Source: Sabellastarte sp. h YS-2021
Lineage: Eukaryota; Annelida; Polychaeta; Sabellida; Sabellidae
NCBI GenBank assembly: GCA_964017235.1
Contig: OZ024930.1
Location: 149,544,221 to 149,608,220, forward strand
Direction: 5' to 3'
DNA length: 64,000 bases
Shown: one piece after another, positions 21,737 through 34,330 of the stretch
How the letters are laid out: each line of letters starts with the position of its first letter
How positions within the stretch are numbered: position 1 is the stretch's first letter
Notes under the pieces: model-generated
The model's database searches: none
Seen by the model: only the letters and a program-made list of their open reading frames with translations
What the model was told of the DNA's origin: nothing
Position numbers and translations under genes: made by a program

Positions 21737-24221
21737 ATATATTTGCTAAGGTATGAAGACATGTTGTGCACACCAGAGATTAAAAGATTGTTGTAAAAGC
21801 AAGCTTTCCATTCTATAATTTTTCACATTTATTTGGTTATGTGGGTTCATGTACTACTGGGTTTTTAGAGAATTTTTTGCCTGCTCTGGTATTTATCATC
21901 TATTAGTACATTATCCATGGTAATATAAATGTTTATGTGGATGTTGATTGTATTGACATGGGCAGATTAAATGATATTCATACAATTTGGTTCCATTATG
22001 GGGAAGCTATTGTGCCTGCAAAGGTGTAGATTAGATTAGAGTGTCCAAGGTCACCACATTGTCATACAGTGTCATCTGAAGGTTTTTTTCTTCTTGAAAC
22101 CATCTAAAGCATGACTGTTATCTTACCATTGATGTCACAAGATTGACCATAACCAGTTTCATAACAATCTCAGAAATATCCCTTTTTGATATCATTAGTA
22201 TCTACTGCCTCTGGGTTATATAACCAGTATCTTGATGGGCTCAAAAATGTGTTGCTGTCAGAATCCTATTATAGGTAATGATCTTTAAGATGCCGATGTG
22301 TGAATGGATGTGGCACAAGTCACCGTTCAATAGATCAACGCTTCACAAGGTGCAACTGTTCAGCTAATATTGACAAGGGCTCTTACTACAGATATCTCAT
22401 TACTGAAAGCCCTAAGAATCTCTGGATGGCATTGCATAATAATTATGAGACTATTCTGTCTTTTCACACCTCAGTCATAAGTCCAGCAAACTAATTTGTA
22501 ATTGTCACTATTACCCAAAACTGAATATTTTGGGCAGATTTACAAATACTTTTACAACAAAAATACTCCACAAAAGTTAGAGTAGATTGTCAGAGTGGAC
22601 TCCTCACTTATTTTATAACATGAAAAACTGGTAAAATACAATAAAATTATGTACGTCAAACCAAAGAGATGACATATGGACAGATTCTGAACTCACTTTT
22701 ACAATGTCCTAGTCACAAGAGACTAGAGGATTTTGAAGCACGTATGGTAGATTTCATACTTGCTCATTCTTAACACCATTCTAGTTCCGGTTATACAGTC
22801 CATGTTATGGCAAGCACAGCCTGGCCAAATACATATCCCGCGGTATTTACACTTTTGAAAACAAACGGTTACCACCCAAACATGAAACATGTTGATCCAT
22901 AAACAAGCTTGGATGAGTAAAATATTTTTGGTGTGTATGTAGCTTGTTATGCCAGCACAGAACTGTGTGAACTAAGTTTAAGTAATTGTTGCAAAACCAA
23001 ACTTTTCTTTAACAAGTTTTTTCTGAATTATTTATTGGTGGATTTTAATGCAGTGAGATGAGCAGAAGCACTGCTAAAATTCCTTTTTATTTATTTATAG
23101 TAACCATTTGTGGGTAAAATAGTTTTTAACATGTATGCAAATTTAAAGGCAAATAATAGTAGGTGTAGTCGCTTAAAATATTTATTTGAAGACATTGGTT
23201 ATATAAGATATTTGATATTTGTTCAAAATGACAAGAGTGTTACATATCAAGTATGAGCTTAATGGTTGTGTTTCAGATATTACCTTAATTATATTCAATT
23301 TTTTTCAAGTAACTCACTCTCATTGACTTCAGTACTTTAATCAGAGGTCACTTTTAAAATAGTTTTAACTGGGTTCTCTCCCCCCACAAACTTTTTCCAG
23401 GTACCTTGAAATTTAAAAGTGGCCACCACTCCAGAAATAAACAAACTTTTTGATTGGAAAGTCTGAAGAAGGAGAATAGTCCCCAGTCAAAACAGTAATA
23501 CCAAGCTGACAAATTTTATGATCATTTTTGTGTTTGTAAGTGACAAGATGCTATACACTTCGTCTTAGTTTGGATAAAGCTATGACTGTGAGACTAACAT
23601 TTGACTAAAAAAGTGCTCACTTACATCTGTCTGGTGACATAAGTAAATTTGACAGGGCTGGCCAAAGTCATTGCCAATTTATAAAAGCTTTGGATATGTA
23701 AAATATTAAATCATCAACCTTGGTTTTATCCAAATGGCTTGATTTTTTTTTTTAATATTTATTTACTCTTTTGTAACAAGGTGCATCAGGGACTGGGAAG
23801 GCGAGAGTAGAAAACCCGTCATCAGTTCCCCTTTACAGTGCCATTCATACACAGTATGAAGCTTTATTTGTAGAACTCTTTTCTATAATACATACAACAT
23901 TAGTGCCAAAACTGCATAAATATTCTGACAAAAAGGAGAAAAGAGAACAATAATCCAAATGGTTTGTTGATATCAGACTGTTAATCAGTAAGAACTGTCA
24001 TAGATATTATCAAATATAGACATGTTGGTAGAAAACCATGGGTTGGTCACTTGATACAGCAACTCATTTCAAACCTGACTGACAGAAATTAAACATAAAT
24101 ATATGTATGCATTATATTGTTTTATTTTAGATCATCCATGGGGTCCATAGTTGTATCATATTGATATCCTATCATCTTGTATGAACACCACAAATGAAAT
24201 AGTATCAGATGTTCTACCACC
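21737..24221. other. No gene recognised upstream of the PDZ exon 1
   Basis: Only short frames occur, none with domain content. The part just upstream of 24222 should include the promoter and 5' UTR of the PDZ gene, but no TATA box or initiator could be called with confidence. A short upstream ATG at 24209 gives a 12-codon overlapping frame. Confidence 0.4.
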
Positions 24222-24362
24222 ATGGAGAAGTGCTTACAAGATGAACAGTTGCTTCAGTTTATTTATGGTAACCCAGGTGTTATAAAGTGGCATAACGAGC
24301 GTCTGGTAACAATAGTAAAACTAGAAAATAATCAACTTGGGATTGTGCTGCTGCCACAAAAT
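24222..24362 (+). CDS. PDZ-domain gene, exon 1 (start codon and first half of PDZ1)
   Basis: ATG 24222 lies in CCACCATGG, a near-ideal Kozak context, with an in-frame stop upstream. The 47 codons read MEKCLQDEQLLQF, then NPGVIKW, then VKLENNQLGIVLLPQN, the start of a PDZ fold with a GIV-type carboxylate-binding loop. The same layout (NPGLIKW then KKTGEKIGLQYRVKQK) recurs in exon 4 of this gene, and both exons end at the same place in the PDZ fold, at phase 0. I therefore join it to exon 2 at 48950. The donor used for phase 0 is GTTGGT at 24363, which is weak; the better-looking GTATAA four bases on would give phase 1 and break exon 2. PDZ domains bind C-terminal peptides in scaffold proteins. 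Gene identity not recognised. Confidence 0.65.
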
Positions 24363-24869
24363 GTTGGTATAAATTTCAAAAATTAAATAGTGCTAAAATG
24401 CTCTGGTTTGTTTTTGTGCTACCGTTATATTGTTTCTAACCAGATTGGAAATAAAACTTCAAAATTAACAAAGGAACACTTCTTGGTTTCATCCCCTGTT
24501 TTCACACAGCCACCTCAGTATTTTCTTAGTTGAATATCTCCCCTAATATAAGACCTATTCAAATGATTTTTGGCAGCTGTCACCACTAGGCACAGGAAAA
24601 TTTTTACAGGTATGAAATTGACCTTTGATTTTTATTAAGTTTACATGATCAGAATCAATATTATCTCCCGAGGTTATAATTTGCACCATGTGTGTGTACG
24701 TGTGGGGGTGCGTGCGTGAGTGTGTCACGCAGTTTTCTCTGAAACTACTACAGTTACACATTTTTCGTAAATTACTTGTCCTAATAAATTTTTACGCTCT
24801 TCAATATTTTTTGGGTTTGGTGAACTTTGGCCTACTTTTGAGTGAGCAATAGCACTTTTACCTAATATA

Positions 24870-25195
24870 ATTGTATGACTTATAACTGTCAAACTATTGC
24901 ATTTAGAGTATTTTGTTCCAATATGTTGTTCAGGTACTTTCTCTACAGCTACAGCATGGTCAGTAGTTTGGAAGTGTATCTCCATAGCTAAGTGAGTAAT
25001 AGCTACTTTGTCAATTTTTAATGGTAATAATAATGAGTAAATGGCCTATATCTTCAAAAGTATTGCAGCTACACAATTTCTCTCAAATATGTTGTTCACC
25101 TACTTTTTTGTGAACTGTGACATATTTAAGTTTCACACCTGTTGCTCAATGTACAAGTGAGTAATGGCTATGTTATTGCTACTTTTAGTGGAAAT
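24870..25195. repeat. Family D repeat units, degenerate
   Basis: Two diverged units contain AACTATTGCATTTAGAGTAT, TATGTTGTTCA and CTAAGTGAGTAATAGCTACT. These are the words of the 155-bp D repeat seen more cleanly at 47680-48720 and 61550-63130. They run directly into the family B array. Confidence 0.6.
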
Positions 25196-26160
25196 GGGGA
25201 AAAAATCACAAATATCTCGAAAACCGTAAGAGATAGAGCGATTTCGAGCAAATTTTTGATCCACAGGATAGTACAAGAGTATCCTATGCAGAGGGGAAAA
25301 ATTTCGATTTTCTCCACTTTTGGCGGCCATCTTGGATTTCAGCGGAAAATAAAACATTAAAAATATCTCATAAGTGGTAAGAGATAGAGCAATTTTGAGC
25401 GGATTTTTGACCCACAGGGTAGTATAGGAGTATCCTGTGCCTAAGGGAAAAATTTCAATTTTCGCCACTTTTGGCGGGCATCTTGGATTTTAGGGGAAAA
25501 TGAAAAAGTGTGAATATCTCGAAAACCGTAAGAGATAGAGCGATTTCGAGCGAATTTTTGACCCACAGGGTAGTACAAGAGTATCCTATGCAAAGGGGAA
25601 AAATTTCAATTTTCGCCACTTTTGGCAGCCATCTTGGATTTAAGCGGAAAATAAAACATTGAAAATGTCTCGGAAACGGTAAGAGATAGAGCGATTCTGA
25701 GCAACTTTTTGACCCACAGGGTAGTACAAGAGTGTCCTGTGGCAAGAGGAAAAATTTCAATTTTTGCCACTTTTGGCGGCCATCTTGGATTTTAGTGGAA
25801 AATGAAAAAGTGTGAATATCTCGAAAACCGTAAGAGATAGAGTGATTTCGAGCGAATTTTTGACCCACAGGGTAGTACAAGAGTATCCTATGTAAAGGGG
25901 AAAAATTTCAATTTTCGCCACTTTTGGCGTCCATCTTGGATTTTAGCGGAAAATAAAACATTGAAAATATCTTCGAAATGGTAAGAGATAGAGCGATTTC
26001 GAGCGAATTTTTGACCCACAGGGTAGTACAAGAGTATTCTGTGCCTAAGGAAAAAATTTCAGTGTTCGCCAAAAGTGTTCGCCACTTTTGGCAGCCATCT
26101 TGGATTTTAGCGGAAAATGAAAAAAATGTGAATATCTCGGAAAAGGTATTTCTTCCCCTT
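25196..26160. repeat. Family B array, 151-bp tandem units
   Basis: The AGATAG of the conserved GTAAGAGATAGAGCGAT recurs at 25231, 25382, 25533, 25684, 25835 and 25986, exactly 151 bp apart. Each unit also has TTTTTGACCCACAGGGTAGT and GGCGGCCATCTTGGATTTT. The array ends where non-repeat sequence begins near 26150. Confidence 0.85.
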
Positions 26161-27617
26161 TAATGCTCGGCGGGAGATACACACTGCAGCAGTGGTCTTG
26201 TTTTCCTTGTATTTCACCAGATTTTCTCTGAAGTATAACACATAGATCAATAAAATCTGGCAAGTGCTTTCCTCATTTCAAAATCTAGGCCCCAATCAAA
26301 TTTTAGGTTAATGGGGCAATAATTTACCGATTGGTTGCAGATTGATTATCATTTAGTAAAAAACATGTTGAAATTGTCACTTTTGGGAAATTGACCCTTT
26401 TATTCAAGTGTGAAAGTTGGGTGCAGATCATCAAAAGTTACATGATCATGTTAAGTTACTTTAAAATCAGCCAGATCACGTGTCTTTGGTATGTTGTATA
26501 TAGGCAGAAGAGATTCTCAAAATCCCAAATATCTATTTTATTTTTGGATTTAGAATTGTGGAATGTATTGAGAGGTAATAAAAAATCATGGTGTGGATTC
26601 CAAAAATGCCATCAAGTTTGACCCCGAGCAACCCCCCACCCACCCCCCTGATCAAACTGTCATCATAAAGTTGAATTTCTTGTATTTTACTGTGTGTCCA
26701 CAAAAATATTGCTTGAAATCCAGCAGTGGTCTTGTTTTCGAGCGAATTTTTGACCCACAGGGTAGTACAAGAGTATCCTATGTAAAGGGGAAAAATTTCA
26801 ATTTTCGCCACTTTTGGCGTCCATCTTGGATTTTAGCGGAAAATAAAACATTGAAAATATCTTCGAAATGGTAAGAGATAGAGCGATTTCGAGCGAATTT
26901 TTGACCCACAGGGTAGTACAAGAGTATTCTGTGCCTAAGGAAAAAATTTCAGTGTTCGCCAAAAGTGTTCGCCACTTTTGGCAGCCATCTTGGATTTTAG
27001 CGGAAAATGAAAAAAATGTGAATATCTCGGAAAAGGTATTTCTTCCCCTTTAATGCTCGGCGGGAGATACACACTGCAGCAGTGGTCTTGTTTTCCTTGT
27101 ATTTCACCAGATTTTCTCTGAAGTATAACACATAGATCAATAAAATCTGGCAAGTGCTTTCCTCATTTCAAAATCTAGGCCCCAATCAAATTTTAGGTTA
27201 ATGGGGCAATAATTTACCGATTGGTTGCAGATTGATTATCATTTAGTAAAAAACATGTTGAAATTGTCACTTTTGGGAAATTGACCCTTTTATTCAAGTG
27301 TGAAAGTTGGGTGCAGATCATCAAAAGTTACATGATCATGTTAAGTTACTTTAAAATCAGCCAGATCACGTGTCTTTGGTATGTTGTATATAGGCAGAAG
27401 AGATTCTCAAAATCCCAAATATCTATTTTATTTTTGGATTTAGAATTGTGGAATGTATTGAGAGGTAATAAAAAATCATGGTGTGGATTCCAAAAATGCC
27501 ATCAAGTTTGACCCCGAGCAACCCCCCACCCACCCCCCTGATCAAACTGTCATCATAAAGTTGAATTTCTTGTATTTTACTGTGTGTCCACAAAAATATT
27601 GCTTGAAATCCAATAAA
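25842..27617. repeat. 890-bp direct tandem duplication
   Basis: 25846-26716 is repeated at 26736-27606 with an offset of exactly 890 bp and, as far as I can read, no differences. The junction near 26722-26735 contains GCAGTGGTCTTGTTTTC, which also occurs at about 26188-26204. The right end leaves the repeat at CTTGAAATCCAATAAAAC (27602). The duplicated DNA holds part of the B array plus ~560 bp of unassigned sequence. Confidence 0.85.
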
Positions 27618-27866
27618 ACTTCATTGATTTATTCTTCAGGATTATTCAGAGCTAGTGATGTGTCTGTGTGTCCCCTTCTTGCATTTCAAGGTCAATTCTA
27701 GGACCCTAAATGGGTCAAGAAATTACAGTAGCTTTATGCCATCTTGGTAATATCAAGAAATATGTCTATATAACTTGACATGTAGATTTAATTATGATGT
27801 ACATTCATGCAAGGGACACATTATTGTTCATCATCCATTTAATAAATTTTACAGCGTCATAATTTT

Positions 27867-29150
27867 TACCCCACAGCCCTTAAGGGCTGTCGGGGTATTG
27901 TTTTCACCCATGGTGTCCGAATGGGCGGGCAGGCGTCCAGGCGGGCATGCGGCGGGAAAAGTTTGTCTGGCCTGTATCTCAGGAACTGTAAGGTGTAGGA
28001 AGTTGATACTTGGTAGGGACATTGGTTAGGGGGTTTAGGTGTGCAACGTCATGGTGTGACCTCGATTTGACCTTTGACCTTGCCGCAGTGACCTTGAGTT
28101 TGAAAATCTTGTCCGGGCTATATCTCGGAAACCGTAAGGTGTAGGAAGTTGATACTTGGTAAGGACATTGGTTAGCGGGTGTAGGTGTGCAACGTCATGG
28201 TCTGACCTTTATTTGACCTTTGATCTTGCCGTAGTGACCTTGACCTATAAAATTTTGTCCGGGCTATATCTCGGAAACTGTAAGATGTAGGAAGTTGATA
28301 CTTGGTAGGGACATTGGTTAGGGGTTTTATGAGTGCAGCATCATAGTATGACCTTGATTTGACCTTTGACCTTGCCGTAGTGACTTTGACCTATAAAATC
28401 TTGTGCGGGCTATATCTCTGAAAGCGTAAGGTGTAGGAAGTTGATACTTGGTAGGGACATTGGTTAGGGGTTGTAGGTGTGCAGCGTTATGGTGTGACCT
28501 TGATTTGACCTTTGACCTTGCCATAATGACCTTGACCTTTAAAATCTTGTCTGGGCTATATCTCGGAAACTGTAAGGTGTAGGAAATTGATACTTGGTAG
28601 GCACATTGGTTAGTAGGTGTGCAACGTCATGATGTGACCTTGATTTGACCTTTGACCTTGCCGTAGTCACCTTGACCTATAAGATCTTGTCTGGGCTATA
28701 TCTCAGAAAGCGTAAGGTGTAGGAAGTTGATACTTAGTTGTGACATTGGTTTGGGGTTGTAGATGTGCAACGTCATGGTGTGACCTTGATTTGACATTTG
28801 ACATTGCTGTAGTGACCTTGACCTTAAAAATTTTGTCCAGGCAATATCTCTGAAACTGTAAAGTTTAGGAAGTTGATAGTTGGCAGGGATATTGCTTAGG
28901 GGTTATAGGTGTGCATCATAGTTTTTAGTTTAATGATTAATACTGTCATCTTGCTATTGAATTATCTTGTTTTAATACTTCTTTCTCTTACATGTTATTT
29001 TCTCTACTTAAACATCATTTGGACCTTAATATAACTGACACTGCTCTAAAGTATCCCCATCTTTGTACTGTTTCACTACTTCTATATCTCATGGTGTTGA
29101 AAACTATTTCCCCAGGCTGTGGGATACAGGCATCTGCGATACTATTTTTA
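27867..29150. repeat. Family A element, second copy (146-bp units and tail)
   Basis: The head has the perfect palindrome CAGCCCTTAAGGGCTG. Equivalent unit positions are 27987, 28133, 28279, 28425, 28571, 28711 and 28857. All steps are 146 bp except one of 140, explained by a six-base deletion. The tail from ~28917 matches those at 21450, 36800 and 46970. The sequence before the head (TTTTACAGCGTCATAATTTT) itself resembles the tail, so this copy seems inserted in another A tail. Confidence 0.8.
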
Positions 29151-29725
29151 CCATTATTCACTTTCTTTGCTATGGGATGCTCATTTTTGCATTAGCAAAA
29201 ACATTTTATTTTAGTTTTTATTAAAAATATATTTAAGTGTAAAACAAAAGTTAGCAAATCAATGTGCATTATAATTAAGTGGTCCGTTTGGGGCACTTCT
29301 TTGTTTTTTAAGTCAGTTCAACTGATCACGGCTGCTGATTATGGTCTGACTTATAAAACTTCTTTGGCTTTGGAAATTTCCTTCCTCTCTTTCGTTTTCA
29401 GACTATAGAGACGGTAACATTTAAAAAAGAAATAGGAAACTCTGACCCTTTAAGGTTACCTTAAGTATTTTTCAAAGACACCCTGTCATCGTATTTTAGA
29501 AAAAACTGCTTTCACCACTGCTATAATTTTTTTAGGTACATTATTGATATAAATTTCATATCTGAACAGATTTTCAGATCAGTCAGCCCATGGATGTCTG
29601 AATATCATTTTTTTTCCATTTTTTGTGGGGGGGGGGGGGGGGGGGAGAGAATGGTTACTTTGTTACTATTTCAAAAATGGTGAGGATTTTAACATTTTGT
29701 TTGAATAAGTTATTCAGTTACTTTT
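29151..29725. other. Unassigned intronic sequence with poly-G run
   Basis: There is no coding signal or recognised element. A G-run of about 20 bases lies at 29626-29645. Confidence 0.5.
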
Positions 29726-30428
29726 TACCCCGCAGCCTTTAAGGGCTGTGACGGTATTGTTTTTAGCCATGGTGTCTGGGCTGTATCTCAGAAACCATAA
29801 GGTATAGGAAGTTGACACTTGGTAGGGACATTGGTTGGTGGTGTAGGTGGGCAACATCATGGTGTGACATTGATTTGACCTCTGACCTTGCTGTAGTGAC
29901 CTTGAATTTGAAAATCTTGTCCCGGCTGTATCTCAGAATCTGTTCGGTGTAGGAAGTTGATACTTGGCAGGGACATTGGTTGGGAGGTGTAGGTGTGAAA
30001 CATCATGTGACCTTGATTTAACCTTTGACCTTGCCACAGTGATGTTGACCTTTAAAATCTTATCTGGTGTATATCTCAGTCTGTAAGGTGTAGAAGGTTG
30101 ATACTTGGTAGGGACATTTGCTAGGTGGTGTAGGTGTGCAGTATCATGGTGTAACCTTGATTTGACCTTTGACCTTGCTGTGGTTACCTTGACCTTAAAA
30201 GTCTTGTCAAAGCTACATCTTGGAAACCATAATGTGTAGTAAGTTAGTACTTTGTAGGGACATTGGTGGGGGTGTGGGTGTGCAATGTCATGATGTGGCC
30301 TTAATTTGACCCTTGACCTTGTTATAGTGACCTGGATCTTTCAATCTTGTCTGGGTCTTATCTCAGAAACCGTAGGGTGTAGGAAGTTGATACTTGGTAG
30401 GGACAGTAGTTAGGTGATGTAGGTGTGC
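29726..30428. repeat. Family A element, third copy, interrupted by the DIRS element
   Basis: The head TACCCCGCAGCCTTTAAGGG is followed by about four diverged 146-bp-type units. The copy is cut at GTGTGCA (30428) by the DIRS element and resumes after it at 36651 with GATTTGACCTTTAACC and the usual tail to about 36960. Confidence 0.75.
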
Positions 30429-30596
30429 ATTTTATTGCACTATAATAGCTTACCATGTGGGACTGAATGCTGTTCCCAGATGGCCGCAAGGCACCAGGCC
30501 AACGTCTAAGAAAAATAGACATTTATTGTTGGCTGTAGACTCCAGTTGTCGTCTCGTGGTAACCTTTGACCTCTCATCCTACTTTCTCGTTGGCTG
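30429..30596 (+). repeat. Left inverted terminal repeat of the DIRS element
   Basis: This segment, beginning ATTTTATTGCACTATAATAG and containing TACCATGTGGGACTGAATGC, pairs with the reverse complement of 36458-36600 over ~145 bp with few mismatches. Its outermost ~40 bp pair with the first half of the internal complementary region. Confidence 0.9.
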
Positions 30597-30816
30597 CGTG
30601 AATTGGTAGTGTCTGTCACTTATACAGATATTTTCATCTATTTCTCAGCACATACGTATTGTTGGATGTTAATTTTTGGTCATTTCATTCATTATATATC
30701 ATAGATTATTCTGTAGAATTTTTGTTTTGACAGGATAAGTATTTTCTTTATTTTCGCATGTTTTGAGTTTTCCTCAGTTCAGGTTTTTACATCTACGTCT
30801 TTTATTGCGTTTCAAA

Positions 30817-32903
30817 ATGTCTACCCACCAAACGAAGAAAGACAAACTGAGATCTGGCAAGTGTAGGCATTTTTGCTTTCCATTTGACACACATAATTAC
30901 TGCCCTACCTGTAGGGAATCTGGCAAGGGTGATGACCCCTGTGTCACTTTTGAAAGTCTGTGTTAAATATGTGGTTCTTTTACTGAAGAGCAAATGCTGA
31001 AAATCTCTCAAAGGAAACGTTATATTAAAAAGCAAAAAGCCCTCACTTCCACTTCAAAAGACGATGAACTAGATCTCCTAGGGGATGACATGGATTCTTT
31101 TACTGGCTCCAATGCAGACCTTGAGAGTGCTGCTGATAACTTATTTACCTCGCCCCCACGTCCACATCCCCTACCCTTCAGTTCATTGTCTCTCAAGACA
31201 CCAGCCAAAACTGTCCCACCCACCCCAGGTACTGCCTTACAGCAGAAAATTGAAGCTAAATTAGAAAAATCCCTGGGTGATTCACTTAACATCCATTTAC
31301 AGCAGCAAATGGGTTCCTTTCAGGTTTCAATGTTAGAAGCTTTCCAGTCTCTCCGAGACGAACTAACTGCAAAAAAGCAAGTCGAGGTGGATCAGACCTC
31401 GGCTTCAGCTTCTAAGCCTGGACCTTCTCAAGCTCCTGTAAATGTGGACCTACCCCCTCCGAGTCAACCTCGGGCTGCCTCAAATCTTGAGCAAAAGGGA
31501 GTGGACTATGTTCCTGCACTTCCACCTCATCTCGGTGCTGATGACATCGGATCAGCCTTCTAGTCCAGCCGAGGAGCCTTCTGAGAAGGCTTCGGTTAGA
31601 CCTAAAACACACTCACTCTCACTCTCACAAAAGGCATGTTGTTGACCCGAGGTCTGCCTCTGATCAACTAACTGATGAGTCCAGTGAACCTCGGATTGCA
31701 TCTTCTAGATCAAAAAAACATGCTGACAAGAGTAAACATAAGGTGAGGTCCAGATACGTGTCATCTTCATCAGAAGAGGATCAGTCCTCTGTAGTCAGAC
31801 ACAGGTCTTCAAAGCCTTCTGGGGCTCAGCCCTCTGGGGCTCTCTCTGACCAAGACCAACCCCAACATGATCCAGACCCTCCTTATTATAGGGAAGTAGC
31901 TCTGTCTGACATTCCCTCCCAATACGCTGAAGAGGTGGACACTTTCAGGTGCATCCTTTCCCTCCCTGACCCCAGGGACTCTATGCCTAGGTCCTCAACT
32001 TCAGTTATGGGTCTGGATGATGAGAAAGTCCATCAAGAACTCAGAGCTAGAGGTCCTTCCTCTATGCTACCTCTTAGCTCAGTTATCAAAGATGCCTTTG
32101 ATAAATTCGAACATGATTTCCAGGCCGCTAATTTACATGAGAGTAAATACATCAAACCTCCTTCCACTACAAAGTGGTACAAGGTGGGACAGCCCTGTTA
32201 TGAGGAGAAAATACAGGAGTTGAATACAGATTTTGCAAATATCTGTATTACTCCTAAACCCCCTGGGGCTCCTATGGGCAAGGTTCCCCTACCAATTCTT
32301 AAGGAATTGGAACATCAAGCAAGGCAAAACATATCCTTTCTTAACTTCACTGCTGCCTTTGCCAAGACTTCATCTTCTTGCAATGCCCCTCTTGAGAAGT
32401 GCCAACATAGCCTGAAGTCAACCTTCAAGAGAGTCAAATCTCAAATTCAGAAAGGTACCAATCCTGAGAAAGCAGCCAAACATGGATATGAACAAGCCTG
32501 TGAATACTTAGACCTATGGAATAAGACTGTTCTTATTCAATACAGGGCTCTCACTTGCCTCAGCAAATCCTTGGCCCATATACTCCAGAGGGAGTTATAT
32601 ACCATGGGTAACACCGGCTTGCATTCCTCCTTGTTCAAATCTCAACTTGTAAAGGAGGGAGAAGACTTCCTCCTTAAAAAAGGCACCTCTAAAGACTCTC
32701 AGGGTTTCGGACCCTATAAGCCCTTTCGTGGTTCCCACAACAAGAAAAGAGGCTCCTACAGGAAACGCCACTATGGGGGCAACTCCTCACAAAGCAGTAA
32801 CCAATCGTTTTCCTCAGGTAGGGGGAAACAGAACTTCAGAGGCTCCAGGGGTCGTTTTCGACCCCACAACAAAGGGCGAGGGCGTGGAAACTCCTCCCCC
32901 CAA
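30817..32903 (+). pseudogene. DIRS Gag-like protein
   Basis: From ATG 30817 the protein begins with a Cys-rich block (CRHFC, YCPTCRESGKGDDPC, then CGSFTEEQMLKIS) typical of DIRS Gag N-termini. It continues through a Ser/Pro-rich segment with a Leu/Gln-rich helix (SLNIHLQQQMGSF). The last third (31743-32903) is well kept and ends in an Arg/Gly-rich RNA-binding-like tail (GRGKQNFRGSRGRFRP). A TAA at ~30964 and frame changes near 31560 and 31620 break it. The end of this frame overlaps the start of the RT frame. Confidence 0.75.
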
Positions 32904-34330
32904 TGACTCCTCAACAGCCTCCCTCAGTCCACCAGTAGGAGGTCGCCTCCATTCTTTCAGAAGAGACTGGCAAACAAACAAATGTTCATCCAACGTGTTA
33001 AACATTATCACCAATGGCTACGTACGGCCATTCCTCTCAAAACCAAGTCTGGTCAGATTCCCTCTGATTCAGTCAGAATACAAGGCCCGTCAAAAAGACC
33101 AAGCTCTGGCCACTTGTATCCAGTCTCCTGTCAAAGAACGCAACCCTCACCAAAGGTGGAGGCCAGTCATAGACCTAAGCAGTCTCAACACTATTCTACA
33201 CTTAGAAAAGTTCAAAATGGAAACTCCAGAGTCCATCACGACCTCCCTGATTCCAGGGGAATGGGTATCGTCGATAGACCTATTGAACGCTTACCTTCAC
33301 ATCCCCATCCATCCAAACTCAAGGAAATACCTAAGGTTTTGCTACAGGTCCCAGGTGTTCCAGTTCACCTCCCTCCCTTTCGGACTAGCCACAGCCCCCC
33401 AGGTCTTTACAATGATTGTAAAGGAAGTGAAGCTAATGGCCCTCTCCAGAGGACTCAGACTTCACCAATACCTGGACGACTGGCTGATCAGGTCCCAGTC
33501 TCAGGAGGAAGCCCAAGTGAACACTCACGCAGTGGTAGACCTAACCCAGTCCTTGGGTTGGATAATAAATCAGGAAAAATCAGAACTGAAACTACTCAGG
33601 TATTTTTATTCGTGGGCTACGAATACCATCTAGATTCAGCCCTTGTAAAACCCACTCAAGAGAGATGGCTCAAACTCCAGGATTTGATCCTACGACTCAA
33701 GTCAAAACATGTTTTGACTGCAAGATGTTTGATGTCGCTAATTGGGTTGCTTGCCTCAATGGAGAAAATGGTCCTGGAGGGACACCTTCACATGAGGCCC
33801 TTTCAGTTTCACCTCAAGGAGCACTGGAGATATCCTCAGTCGCTGGACAGCCTCCTCCCTTGGACAGAAGCCATTTCAGCACACCTAGACTGGTGGCAAA
33901 ATCCCTCAAACGTGATGAGAGGTGCAGACCAACTCTTTACGGACGCCTCAAACAAAGGTTGGGGCACTCACTTAGATCAAAGTTCTACAATGGGTCTGTG
34001 GTCAGACCGGGTAAAAAGGCTACACATAAACATTCTAGAATTGAAGGCGGTCTCCCTGGCCCTTCGAAGCTTCAAGGACCAGTGCCAGAACCAAACAGTG
34101 CTAGTTGCAACGGACAACTCAACAGTGGTAGCCTACATAAACAAACAAGGAGGAACTCACTCAGCAGAGATGTGTGCTCTCCTGTGGAAGATCATGACCT
34201 GGTGCCATCACTATCACATAACATTGAAAGCTAGACACATTCCAGGGTGTCTGAATGTGATGGCCGACCTCCTGTCCAGGTCGAACCAAGTGCAGTCAAC
34301 AGAATGGTCACTGCATCCGCAGGTGTACAA
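32728..34330 (+). pseudogene. DIRS reverse transcriptase and RNase H
   Basis: In the first frame (to 33633) the RT blocks are clear: GGRLHSFRRDWQ, RPVIDLSSLN, SSIDLLNAYLHIPIH, FTSLPFGLATAPQVF, and the catalytic QYLDDWLI near 33466. A frame change near 33600 leads into RNase H: LFTDASNKGWGTHL, INILELKAV, VATDNSTVVAYINKQGG and VMADLLSRSN, giving the Asp/Glu/Asp active-site set. RT copies the element RNA and RNase H removes the template. All catalytic residues that I can place are present; only the frame is broken. Confidence 0.88.

Noticed and set aside
22300-22494. Possible small gene (64 codons)
   Set aside because: No splice context, domain or repeat support; random frames of this length are expected in 64 kb.
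33665-34234. 189-codon frame inside the DIRS element
   Set aside because: Overlaps RNase H in another frame and shows no domain.
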